Shown here piece after piece: positions 22,171 to 32,702 of a DNA stretch of 64,000 nt. The stretch comes from Nephrocerus scutellatus (lineage: Eukaryota > Arthropoda > Insecta > Diptera > Pipunculidae). The DNA lies in the NCBI GenBank assembly GCA_947095585.1, contig OX352763.1, positions 25,159,462-25,223,461 on the forward strand, read 5' to 3'. Under the pieces are notes generated by a model. The model was given only the letters and a program-made list of their open reading frames with translations, searched no databases and was not told the origin of the DNA. The position numbers and the translations under genes are program-made. The stretch's first letter is position 1. Each line of letters begins with the position of its first letter.

Positions 22171-24345
22171 TATACTAATTGGCTATATCCCTCACGCACC
22201 ATTGACTATATACCTAACAAAGTAGTTCTAAAACTGTGACTTTTAACAGAGACTCAAACCATTTACTTATTGACTATTTCCCTCATGCACCATTGTCTAT
22301 GCCACTCACAAAGTAGTTCTAAAACTCACAAAGTAGTTCTAAAACTGTGACTTTTAACAGACATAAACCATTTACTTATTGACTATTTCCCTCACGCACC
22401 ATTGTCTATGCCCCTCACAAAGTAGTTCTAAAACTGTGACTTTTAACAGAGACTCAAACCATTTACTTATTGACTATTTCCATCAAGCACCATTGTCTAT
22501 GCCCCTCACAAAGTAGTTCTAAAACTGTGACTTTTAACAGAGACTCAAATCATTTACTTATTGACTATTTCCATCAAGCACCATTGTCTATGCCCCTCAC
22601 AAAGTAGTTCTAAAACTGTGACTTTTAACAGAGACTCAAACCATTTACTTATTGACTATTTCCATCAAGCACCATTGTCTATGCCCCTCACAAAGTAGTT
22701 CTAAAACTGTGACTTTTAACAGAGACTCAAACCATTTACTTATTGACTATTTCCATCAAGCACCATTGTCTATGCCCCTCACAAAGTAGTTCTAAAACTG
22801 TGACTTTTAACAGAGACTCAAACCATTTACTTATTGACTATTTCCATCAAGCACCATTGTCTATGCCCCTCACAAAGTAGTTCTAAAACTGTGACTTTTA
22901 ACAGAGACTCAAACCATTTACTTATTGACTATTTCCATCAAGCACCATTGTCTATGCCCCTCACAAAGTAGTTCTAAAACTGTGACTTTTAACAGAGACT
23001 CAAACCATTTACTTATTGACTATTTCCATCAAGCACCATTGTCTATGCCCCTCACAAAGTAGTTCTAAAACTGTGACTTTTAACAGAGACTCAAATCATT
23101 TACTTATTGACTATTTCCATCAAGCACCATTGTCTATGCCCCTCACAAAGTAGTTCTAAAACTGTGACTTTTAACAGAGACTCAAATCATTTACTTATTG
23201 ACTATTTCCATCAAGCACCATTGTCTATGCCCCTCACAAAGTAGTTCTAAAACTGTGACTTTTAACAGAGACTCAAACCATTTACTTATTGACTATTTCC
23301 ATCAAGCACCATTGTCTATGCCCCTCACAAAGTAGTTCTAAAACTGTGACTTTTTACAGAGACTCAAACCATTTACTTATTGACTATTTCCCTCACGCAC
23401 CATTGTCTATGCCCCTCACAAAGTAGTTCTAAAACTGTGACTTTTAACAGAGACATAAACCATTTACTTATTGACTATTTCCCTCACGCACCATTGTCTA
23501 TGCCCCTCACAAAGTAGTTCTAAAACTGTGACTTTTAACAGAGACTCAAATCATTTACTTATTGACTATTTCCATCAAGCACCATTGTCTATGCCCCTCA
23601 CAAAGTAGTTCTAAAACTGTGACTTTTTACAGAGACTCAAACCATTTACTTATTGACTATTTCCCTCACGCACCATTGACTATATACCTAACAAAGTAGT
23701 TCTAAAACTGTGACTTTTAACAGAGACTCAAATCATTTACTTATTGACTATTTCCATCAAGCACCATTGTCTATGCCCCTCACAAAGTAGTTCTAAAACT
23801 GTGACTTTTTACAGAGACTCAAACCATTTACTTATTGACTATTTCCCTCACGCACCATTGACTATATACCTAACAAAGTAGTTCTAAAACTGTGACTTTT
23901 AACAGAGACTCAAACCATTTACTTATTACATATTTCCATCAAGCACCATTGTCTATGCCCCTCAAAAAGTAGTTCTAAAACAGTGACTTTTAACAGAGAC
24001 TCAAACCATTTACTTGTTGACTAATTCCCTCACTCCTCAAGAAGTAGTTCTAAAACTGTGACTTTTTACAGAGGCTCAAACCATTTATTTATTGACTATT
24101 TCTCTCACGCACCACTAACTATGTCCCTCAAAAAGTAGTTCTAAAACTGTGACTTTTAACAGAGACTCAAACCATTTACTTATTGACTATTTTTCTCACG
24201 GCACCAATGACTATGTCTCTCACAAAGTGGTTCTTTAACTGTGACTTTTAATAGAGATACATACCATTTACTAATTGACTATGTGCCTCACGCATCAATG
24301 CCAATGTCCCTCACAAAATGGTTCTAAAACTGGGTCTTTTAACAG
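22171..24345. repeat. Satellite array, 91-bp unit, about 24 copies
   Basis: The unit contains CACAAAGTAGTTCTAAAACT, GTGACTTTTAACAGAGACTC, CATTTACTTATTGACTATTT and CACCATTGTCTATGCCCCT. Two recurrent variants are CCATCAAGCACC (central copies) and CCCTCACGCACC (outer copies). Copies near 23690 and 23870 instead read TTGACTATATACCTAAC. Central copies are almost identical and the last four or five (from about 23930) decay progressively. One partial duplication of a 22-bp segment occurs near 22310-22345. Confidence 0.97.
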
Positions 24346-24408
24346 AGACACAACCCATTTAATTGGCATTAAATTTAATAATACAACCAAGGCGCCCGCT
24401 TATTCGTA

Positions 24409-24467
24409 TAGAGACAATAGAGACAAGTATACCACATCCCGTTGTATACTTGTCTCTATTGTCTCTA
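24409..24467. repeat. 24-bp perfect inverted repeat with 11-bp loop
   Basis: The arms 24409-24432 and 24444-24467 are exact reverse complements. Each is built from AGAGACAA-type words and ends in GTATAC at the loop. It lies just beyond the decayed end of the 91-bp satellite and could form a strong hairpin or cruciform. Confidence 0.9.
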
Positions 24468-24499
24468 CTTGGATCTGACTCACTCACGCACAACCCTAC

Positions 24500-24700
24500 C
24501 ATTGCGGCTCTAAAACTGTACAGAAATATCATCAGTATACTAATTCAGTGATTCACAAACGTTTAATAGAGACATAAACCATATTGGCACCAAATCTTTC
24601 AGTGATTGAGAAACTCCCATAGTTGCGGCAACTCTTTCAGTAATTCTCGAACTTTTATTTCAGTGACTCTTAAACATTTTTATAAAATGTAAAATATTTT
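24500..24700. repeat. Degenerate repeat related (inverted) to 54060-54530
   Basis: Iterated phrases such as CAGTGATTCACAAACGTTT, CAGTGATTGAGAAACTCC and CAGTAATTCTCGAACTTTT are the reverse complement of the AAAGTTTGAGAACGACTGAA-type phrases of the array at 54.1-54.5 kb. Confidence 0.5.
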
Positions 24701-26370
24701 CGGTTTAAGACTTTTGATTAATTAATACAAACTATGGTCCCGTTTATTCGTAAAACTGGCAGCTGCCACACGCACGGCTGTTATAATGTTATGTTCTACC
24801 TACACAATATAGCTTTAAAGTATTCACGAATCTAGAGTAATTTAGCACTTACTAAGGAGTATACTTTAAGAGTATGTATAGTCAAGTAGTCAAGGTACTT
24901 TGTGCACCACAGTGCCAACTAACTAACGACCTAACATCAAAAGCACAACCTTCATTTGAAATCGATTTAGCTTGGGGTGTTTGTTTTTTTTATGTTTTTT
25001 TCTGCTAACGACGAATTTCCTGTTTTCATCCCTTCCAGCAGTACTACAGTCGTTAGATTCTACACAAAAGGAGGGATGAGAAAAAATGCAAAAACTTCGG
25101 CGAGTAGGTACACTGGACCTGGACTCCATTCATTTGCTCATTTGATCAGCGAAGCGCACTTCATCGCTCCATTTACACACAGCTTAGCGTCTAGACAGGA
25201 TTCACACGTAATAAAAATGCCTTATACGTAAATGTGTTACTGGATAGGATACATACTCGTATAACCGTCAGGAGTTTAGCCCATAGAAAAGGAATGCATA
25301 CGCCTATTGCCTGGCAGTAGCTAGTAAGCATATTTACGTTTAGATACTTGGAATCGACAGGATAGCAAGGATTATATTAAACAATATCCTTTCATTTGCA
25401 TCCGTCGCTTTGTACATGTTACCTTTGGTTTAAATGTTTTGCACTTTGGATTATGTGTGTGTCTGTGTATGCATTGTTTATTGGTACGTAATAAATCTTA
25501 GCTGAACGTTTGGTAGAACATAGAAAACCAAGAAGTAAACATTCTCCAATGGCGTTTACAACCCCTAAAATGTGAATAATGCGTTTATCCTTATGAACAA
25601 AGGATAAGAATCATGAATAAGTCTAAAGGCGTAGCTGGCCGGTTGCGTTGTTACAACTATACGAGTACTTCCCGCCTCACTACGTATACATCCCGTGCCT
25701 CATTTAAGTATTCAGTTATTGATTTTCTATCAAAGGACATTTCACACATCCCAACAAATACACCACACTTATAGCCCCAAGCCTATGAGACTACAGGACT
25801 AAATAACATAAGAAAAGGGATCAACTTGTTTCTACCTCCCCCTAGCAAGAAGTAACAGACTGGCGAACCACAGAGCAACCACATAGACTCGCGTAGTAAA
25901 AATTTTCTTGTTGCTCATTTCATTTTCGCCATACCGCTGCGCTGTAGCCTGCAGCGTTCATTGAACTTTGTTCCTTTGCATTGTTTTAATATTTACTGTG
26001 ATTCATAGAAGTGACGTCATTGTAGGGAGTCTATTCCAGCGGCGATGCCGTGATTCTTGGCCTCGTCTTTAATGAGATGTCATCAACAAACGGGCCATTC
26101 GATTAAGCTCAATAGCGGAGCAGAATAATCTGCAGGATACACGCAATCAACTCATTATTTAAGGCCAGCACAGTAAACCACAAATTGCCAAATTGGAATT
26201 GATCGTAATAAAAATAAAATGAAAATAACTCGAAACATTTGCAAACCTTAGGATTGAATTAATTTTCCTTAAAGTGTCAATTTTATTTAGATTGCTTTCT
26301 TTAACACCAATTTTGATGGTTACCTGCTGCTGAAAAAATAAGAACATAAAAACACCTACATTTTATGGGC
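24701..26370. other. No gene seen
   Basis: AT-rich non-coding sequence. Frames at 24923-25231 overlap on both strands and are not recognisable. Confidence 0.35.
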
Positions 26371-27545
26371 CACGTAAATAATCGCCCAAATTCCTTCTCA
26401 AAAGTCAAAAATTTAGAATCGTCAAAACAAAGCGATATTTTTTTTTGGGCGATTATTCATTGTAGTTTGGATAATTTGATGTTTTAAATAATTGTCCAAA
26501 GGTAAAAGAATGAATGAAAGAACTTTTACTTAAACTTTGGGCGAATATAAATTATAGTTTAGGCAGTTTGACATTTTTGATTTTATTTGGGCAATCGTAT
26601 CTAGTGAATAATTGTTCAAAGGTAAAAGAATGAAGAATCTTCATTTAACCATGAATTATAATGGACATTGCTGTCAAATGCATGCATTTGCGAATATACA
26701 GAAAGTGTATCTGGCTTTTGTGGTAATTATATACTTAGTTTCCACAACAGAGTAATCCCAGGGTTAACTCGGGCTTATTGGCATGTTTCGTTAAACCCAA
26801 ATTAACTGAACGAAACTAGAACGGCTGAGTTACGTTTCGCAGACTTTTTAACAAATAACAACAACGCATCTGTCAAATAAACACTACTCAATTCATGGAA
26901 ACACTACGAGTTAGCGCCGCCTTCTTATTAACTCGACTAAATCCTTGCTTGATTCCAAATCAGCCAATGGAAACGTAGTAATAGAGTTCAGCACCAATTC
27001 GTTAAGTTTTCGTTTACTTTCGCGAGCGTTTCACGTCGCTCTTTTCATGTGCAAATTTGACATTTGTTTTTTTTTTTTTTGATACGAAAACAGAGACAAA
27101 TGCTAATGCAGGCAAAATTTCATTTGTTGTAATATGGAGAAAACGAGCAAGCATTTAGTTGACATTTGAAACTAGTCTAGCACGTGAAAGTCTTTTTTAA
27201 ATCGACCGTTTAGACTTTGGAAAATTATACACTAATTTTTTGGGAAATTGTTCATTATGTAAAACGCCCCAAAACTAAAATATAGAATCACCCAAAAAAA
27301 AAATGGACGTTTTTCTTAATAACACAAATTTTTTGGGCAATTGTTCATTATGTAAAATGCCCAAAATATAAAATGTAGAATCGGCCCAAAAAATTCGAGT
27401 TTTTCATAATAGCCCAAAGCTTGAAGAATAAATAATCGCGAAAATTCGATTTCTGGGCGATAATTGACTTGCACATGTCGCCCAATATTTTTGGGTGATA
27501 CTAGATTTTTAGGCGATTTGAAATGTTCAATGGCGATAATTAATG
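26371..27545. mobile_element. Candidate non-autonomous DNA element with repeated GGGCGATTATT motifs
   Basis: The left end carries TAAATAATCGCCCAAATTCC and TTGGGCGATTATTCATTGTA. The right part repeats TTTTTTGGGCAATTGTTCATTATGTAAAATGCCC-like blocks twice (about 27235 and 27330) and ends with GGGCGATAATTGAC and GGCGATAATTAATG. The motif occurs in both orientations, as expected for subterminal repeats of a MITE or foldback element. The exact ends and target duplication were not resolved. The centre (26740-27060) may be a nested repeat. Confidence 0.45.
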
Positions 27546-28065
27546 TAACCGTTTTTATGTATAAAGTTAACTACAAACTGAAGCTTGACAAGATTTTGGG
27601 CTGATAGACAATTAAGGGAGCTACACAATAGATTATAATCATCATTCGTCCACATCGACTTTATGGGAGACAAATCAAAGAGTTATCAGACTTTCACCTA
27701 ATGATATGGAAAATTTTCCAAAGATTCAAAACGTATCGCATCAGTTTTTAATAAAAGGAGGGTTTGATTGTAGAGCAAAAAAAAGATATATTGTTTTCTG
27801 TGTGGATGTTGATAATCAATTGAAAATGTGTTTATTGACTTTGTGAGTGTTTTTTTTATGTCGGATAAATCAAAGAAAAGTTAGAAATTCGTGATATCGG
27901 ATAAATTTATCAGATCTATCAGATCAAAAATATTATCTTCTGTGTTTTTTTGAGTACCAGAGTAAAGTTTTATTTCTATTTCTGGTTAGAATAAAAGTAG
28001 ACATTTCTCATGTTTAAAGAAACAAACAACTTTAGCTGTCAAAAATTGATCTGTAGAAAGTATCC
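27546..28065. other. No gene seen
   Basis: AT-rich sequence without a recognisable frame. It contains a short GATAAATTTATCAGATCTATCAG self-similar stretch near 27900. Confidence 0.3.
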
Positions 28066-28069
28066 GAAA

Positions 28070-28925
28070 ATTATCGGAGTGTAAAAAACGACTCAAATTA
28101 TTTCTCAGAGAACGAAGAAAAACATCATAACTAAATTTTGACAGTTAAATTATCTCTCCGATTACTCGAACATAAGAAAAGACGGCCTTTATGTCCGTCT
28201 ATGTGGAAGCTTAAGTCACAAAGGGCGACTTTTTCAAGACAAAACAATTTTTGAAAGTTATACGTCTTAAGGTTTTCATCGTGAGAGCACGGTTACTGTT
28301 TTTTTCATTATAAATGAGCGTGAAATAAAAAAAAATGATTTTCCACTGCCTGTGCCTGACCAGAAGGAAGCAGCGGCCAAATGAGCCGTAAAATATTAAA
28401 ATACTTGAAAATCGAATAGCACGAACACAATATATAGTTATGGTAACGGCGAATGTTATTGCTTGGAGAAACGCCTCAGAATGGAAGATGGAAAGTTGAA
28501 AAATTATTACAAGCGATGGGGAACAAGAAATTATTAAGGAATTTAAGTCATCCATTCAACCAAAACATAAAACTCAAAGAAAATGAGTGGAAAATATTTC
28601 TGAAGAGTTGGATTTATCATAATAATTTGTATTGTTTTCATTTTGATCTGCACGTTTTCATTAGCTATGTTTCTTATTTAAATCTGTAGATCAAGCAGAT
28701 TTTCGAATCGACTATAAAAATCGATTCGAATGAAAGTAAAAGTACAACATCCCAGCCCTGAAATAAGAAATAGATTTCAAATTAGTTTGATCAAAAAAAT
28801 TTTCAAGTGTCAACTCTCATCGATCTTTACATCGGAGAATCAAAAAAAAACTCAGATATGAATTCTGACAGTTAAATTATCACTTCGATTACTCCGGCAG
28901 AAAAAAAAAACACGGCCATAGTATA
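28070..28925. repeat. Pair of similar segments about 750 bp apart
   Basis: The segments near 28070-28190 and 28835-28920 share TCGGAG, then an ACTCA block, TTCTGACAGTTAAATTATC-like sequence and CGATTACTC. They may be ends of one element or two copies of a short repeat. No coding sequence is recognised between them. Confidence 0.4.
28702..28730. repeat. 10-bp perfect inverted repeat
   Basis: TTCGAATCGA (28702-28711) and TCGATTCGAA (28721-28730) are reverse complements around a 9-bp A/T-rich loop. Confidence 0.85.
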
Positions 28926-29286
28926 AGCAGTAAAACAAACTGTCAAAAGTAGAATGCATACAAATTCAATGCTGCCCACACATTGAAAAGCTGATTAGCA
29001 GCGGGTACTTGCAACACTACGTTTGACAGCTAACAAATACTACAGCAACGCAGCTACTCCATCGTGTGCCGGCAGTAAAACCGAACAGAACTAATGTGAA
29101 ACTGATTACGCTGCTACGTACTACCAACTGGGTACTAGCAGCTACCTCCTGTCTTTATAACATAAACATTCTAGCATTAATATCTATTTTATTTAATCGT
29201 TAACGTAGTGGAACTAAGCTGAATTGATTTTAAAACATTGTAATTTTCACACACGCGTAAATTGTTGTCATTTACTTGAAGCCAAA

Positions 29287-30038
29287 ATGAAACTTAATTT
29301 AGAACTCAATTTTGTATTCTTTGTATTGATTATCTTACAAAATTCATTTTCAGGAGAAGGTAAGTAATAAATGTAAGAGGTGTGTGGAGCAATCTCATTG
29401 GTTGATTTGTTTAACACCAACTGTTGTGACATTTCATAAACTTCTAATCAATCTTAGGTGCTAAAACCCAGTTTGTTACTTGCGGCTCGGTGGTTAAGCT
29501 GCTCAACTCTGATTACGGCCTTCGTCTACACTCACACGATGTAAAATACGGCTCTGGCTCAGGTCAACAGTCTGTTACGGGAACTGAGGGAAAAGATGAC
29601 GTTGGGAGTCACTGGATTATTAAAATTGCAACAAACCAATTATGTGATCGTGGTGAACCTATTAAATGTGGGGATGTAATACGATTGGAACACTTAACCA
29701 CAAAGAAGAATTTGCATTCCCATCGCTTTACTGCGCCGTTGTCTGCGGAGCAGGAGGTCTCTTGCTACGGAGTAAATGGAGTTGGCGATTCAGGCGATCA
29801 CTGGGAGCTTATTTGCGGAAGCTATAATTGGACGAGAGACGGCCATGTGCACTTTAGACACGTCGACACTAAAAGCTACCTTGGAATGTCTGGGCGTTCG
29901 TTTAGTCGTCCAATTTTTGGTCAAATGGAAGTTGTCGGATTGGAAAATTTGAAATTTGGCACTCGATGGACGACTGCCGAAGGCATTTTTATCGTCCCCA
30001 AAGTCGAGGAAATCCAATACCCCCACACAGAATTGTAA
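29287..30038 (+). CDS. Sdf2: SDF2-like MIR-domain protein of the endoplasmic reticulum (two exons)
   Basis: Exon 1 is 29287-29359, then a 98-bp intron (GTAAGT donor at 29360, AG acceptor at 29456-29457), then exon 2 at 29458-30038. The joined product is 217 residues, close to the 211-221 of vertebrate SDF2/SDF2L1. Residues 1-22 form a hydrophobic signal peptide (FVFFVLIILQNSFS). The mature part opens with the family signature FVTCGSVVKLLN (residues 30-41), followed by RLHSHDVKYGSGSGQQSVTG, and has the repeated LHSH/WELICGS pattern of three MIR domains. It ends in HTEL, a KDEL-type ER-retrieval motif. SDF2 proteins act in the ER lumen with BiP/DnaJ chaperones in folding and quality control. 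A potential N-glycosylation sequon, NWT, lies in the third domain. I chose the ATG at 29287 because it supplies the signal peptide in frame with a canonical donor. It is intact and flanked by transposon debris. Confidence 0.93.
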
Positions 30039-30141
30039 TTAGTTAACTAGACATTTGAAGTCAACTTTTTGTTGATGTTTCTTTATTTCGGACACTAAAA
30101 AAAGTTTGTGAATATCTTTTAAAAATGGATTTTTTTTTGTT

Positions 30142-30147
30142 AATAAA
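30142..30147 (+). terminator. Poly(A) signal for Sdf2
   Basis: AATAAA lies about 105 bases after the stop codon, the first such signal downstream and a plausible 3' end for the transcript. Confidence 0.6.
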
Positions 30148-30370
30148 AAATAATTAGTTTAGCAACAAACAATTTTGATGGTTTTTTTTTGAAAAATACA
30201 TTTTTCAATGGGTTTAGAAAAAGGAAGAGAAGATTCTTGGCGTTTTCGTTAATTAGTTCAAAGCCTAGACAGACGCCGCGTTCGATTGGACTGAATAAAC
30301 TAAAAATAGTAGCTGCATATATGTAGTTACTATAAGGAAAGAGACTCTTCGATTGAAAACACTACACCAT

Positions 30371-31455
30371 ATTTTAAAAGACTTTGAAGCCGCCTATGAT
30401 ATCATAGCCAGAGTAGATCTTTATGAAGCCAACAGAGAATTCGGCATCCTAAATACCAAATAAAACTGACAAGACTATGAAGGTTTACCATGACCAATGT
30501 TATAAGCCAAGTAAAAATATCCGGATCACTATCAAGCCCATTCAACATCTATGACGGGCTCTGACAAGGAGGGCGTTGGAGAAAGTAATCAGAGACTCTG
30601 ACGTAACGGCGGAGAGGAACAATCCTCTATAATTCCATTCAGATACTGGCTTACTCAGATGGCATCGATATCGTTGGTGGAAACCAAAGAGCTGTACATG
30701 AAGCTTTCATCCACATAGAGCATGCGGCACGAAATCTGGGGCTGCACATAATTGAGAGCAAAACAAAGTACATGGTGGCCACGTCTGATAGTATAATAGA
30801 TCCAACATTGGTCCCTCAATTAATATAATGGAGCGCGAATTTAAAGTAGTGGAATCCTACAACTATATCGGGTCAATAGCAGCCGATAACAGCATGAAAC
30901 CCGAAATAAGCGCACGGTTGCACAAAGCCAACAAAGCCTAATTTAGTCTGTCAAGACTCTTCAAATCCAGAAACTTAACCATAACATCCAAGCTGCTGAT
31001 GTAGACAATAGTCATTACTTCCATATGCATCCGAGGGTTGGGTGCTTAGTAAAAAGCATTCTAACCTCTTAGCCGCGTTCAAGAGAAAAGTCTTACGGAG
31101 AATTATTGGTCCCATATGTAAGGAAGGACGATTCCGGAGTCTATATAAAGATGAGATCTACGAGCGTTACCGCTGTGTCGACATCGTGAAGAAGTGAAGT
31201 TTCGGTGGGCAGGACACCTAGCTCGCATGAGCCAAAAGGATCCTGCTCGGAAAGTCCTTTGCCTTAGCATTTATGGAACACGACAGTGAGGCAGGCCAAG
31301 CCCACGCTGGAAGGATGCCGGAGACCAGGACGCCTAGAGTTTAGGGATGCAAAACTGGATGACATAAGCTCAAAATCGAGACCGGTGGAGATATTTTCTT
31401 TCGTGAGGCCCCATCGGACCCCGGTTGTTGAGCCAAATATGATGATGATTTTTCC
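30371..31455 (+). mobile_element. LINE family B (RTE-like) 3' half, best copy in the window
   Basis: Across frames the plus strand reads LKDFEAAYDIIARVDLYEA (RT palm), a damaged GLRQGD region, AYSDGIDIVGG-like active-site sequence (around 30650-30680), YIGSIAADNSMKPEISARL and FSLSRLFKSRNLTITSKLL (thumb), and EIYERYRCVDIVKK. These are followed by WAGHLARMSQKDPARKV and a GRPSPRWKDAGDQDA-like C-terminus. The 3' end is TTGTTGAGCCAAATATGATGATGAT, an ATG-triplet tail. Frameshifts and stops show it is dead. Other copies end with the same tail at 42083 (minus) and 58575 (plus). It is 5'-truncated near 30371. Confidence 0.8.
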
Positions 31456-32702
31456 GTTTACGAAAATCAAAATACCAACAGTGCGTAGCAGCTTTTCACT
31501 TTTCAGGTATAGGCAAGCTAGAGTTGGTTTATTTTGACAAATTTAGTTCGGGACTTTACTGGCATAAAGTCAGTACGAGCGGATATAGATTAAAAATGAA
31601 AGAAATTGTTAATAATTAAAAAAACTGATGCTCGAAAACTTTTCATAATATATATTAACTCTGGTTTTATGCTAAAAACTGAACCTGCAGTTGAGTTTCC
31701 GCCGCCTAAGCTATAATGGCTTATGTTAATCGCAGTGTAGTTAATGTTCCAATGAGCCGTACATACTAACTCTCAATTTTGAACGTGTCGCTCGCTCGAC
31801 CTAAATGGAGAATGGTCGTTTATTTTACATTTATGCATAAAAGCTCAGGACAGCGTGAGCACGAAATGGAGCACCGACTGCCCTACACACTACACTACAA
31901 TACTCGCCGGTCATAGTACACAGGTCGTTAATAGTTACGAGTTCGTAAATGTATCGTAAATGCTAAACACACAGCCGTACATTAGCGCGACAATAGAGTG
32001 GGCAATCATCATATACAAACTCAAGCTAGCACATCGTCTATGTACGATAGTACATCATAATATAATGCAATATTGCATGTAAACAAACGTCTATGGATTA
32101 GTACGTCTAGTAGAAATGTAATGCAGTGCATGGTAAAAGTAATGACAGCTTATAGACAGAGTGCTTATGCACTGAGCGAGTGAAGCGCATTAAACCGCTT
32201 CATATCCAATATCAATATTTTGAACATGACACGACAGCTTTATTGATAGAATATACAGCTCACAGTACATAACTGAAACTACTATATATAGTCATCAATT
32301 CACATCTAGTGCAGTGTAGATTATAAAGCGATTCAATTTTTTCTCACATTTTGTTTCGTTTTTATTTGAAAATCGATTTAATTTTGTTTGTAGTCTGTAC
32401 GCTATTGCAAGCGTACTCTTAAGAGAATATGTAATAAAAAACGATGCATGCTCGCAATAGTCGCACATATATATTTGTAAGACTTTTGGTAGCTTTACTG
32501 TGATTCTAATTAACTTTCAATGGAGTGTGTAGTGCTTTTCAGAGCAAATTTTTAGTTAACTATTTGTTAGCTGCGGGAAAAAGGACCGGCTACCTACTAC
32601 GTTACGTAAATCACGGTATTAAGCATCTACTAATTGTAATTGTCACAAACAACACGTGTTTGATATATGTATGTACATACTTGACCTATAACATTAATAA
32701 AA
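31456..32702. other. No gene seen
   Basis: AT-rich, non-coding. No recognised domain in any frame. Confidence 0.35.

Noticed and set aside
22171..24345. Regularly spaced repeats that might suggest a CRISPR array
   Set aside because: The whole 91-bp unit is repeated, with no unique spacers, and the genome is eukaryotic. It is a satellite.
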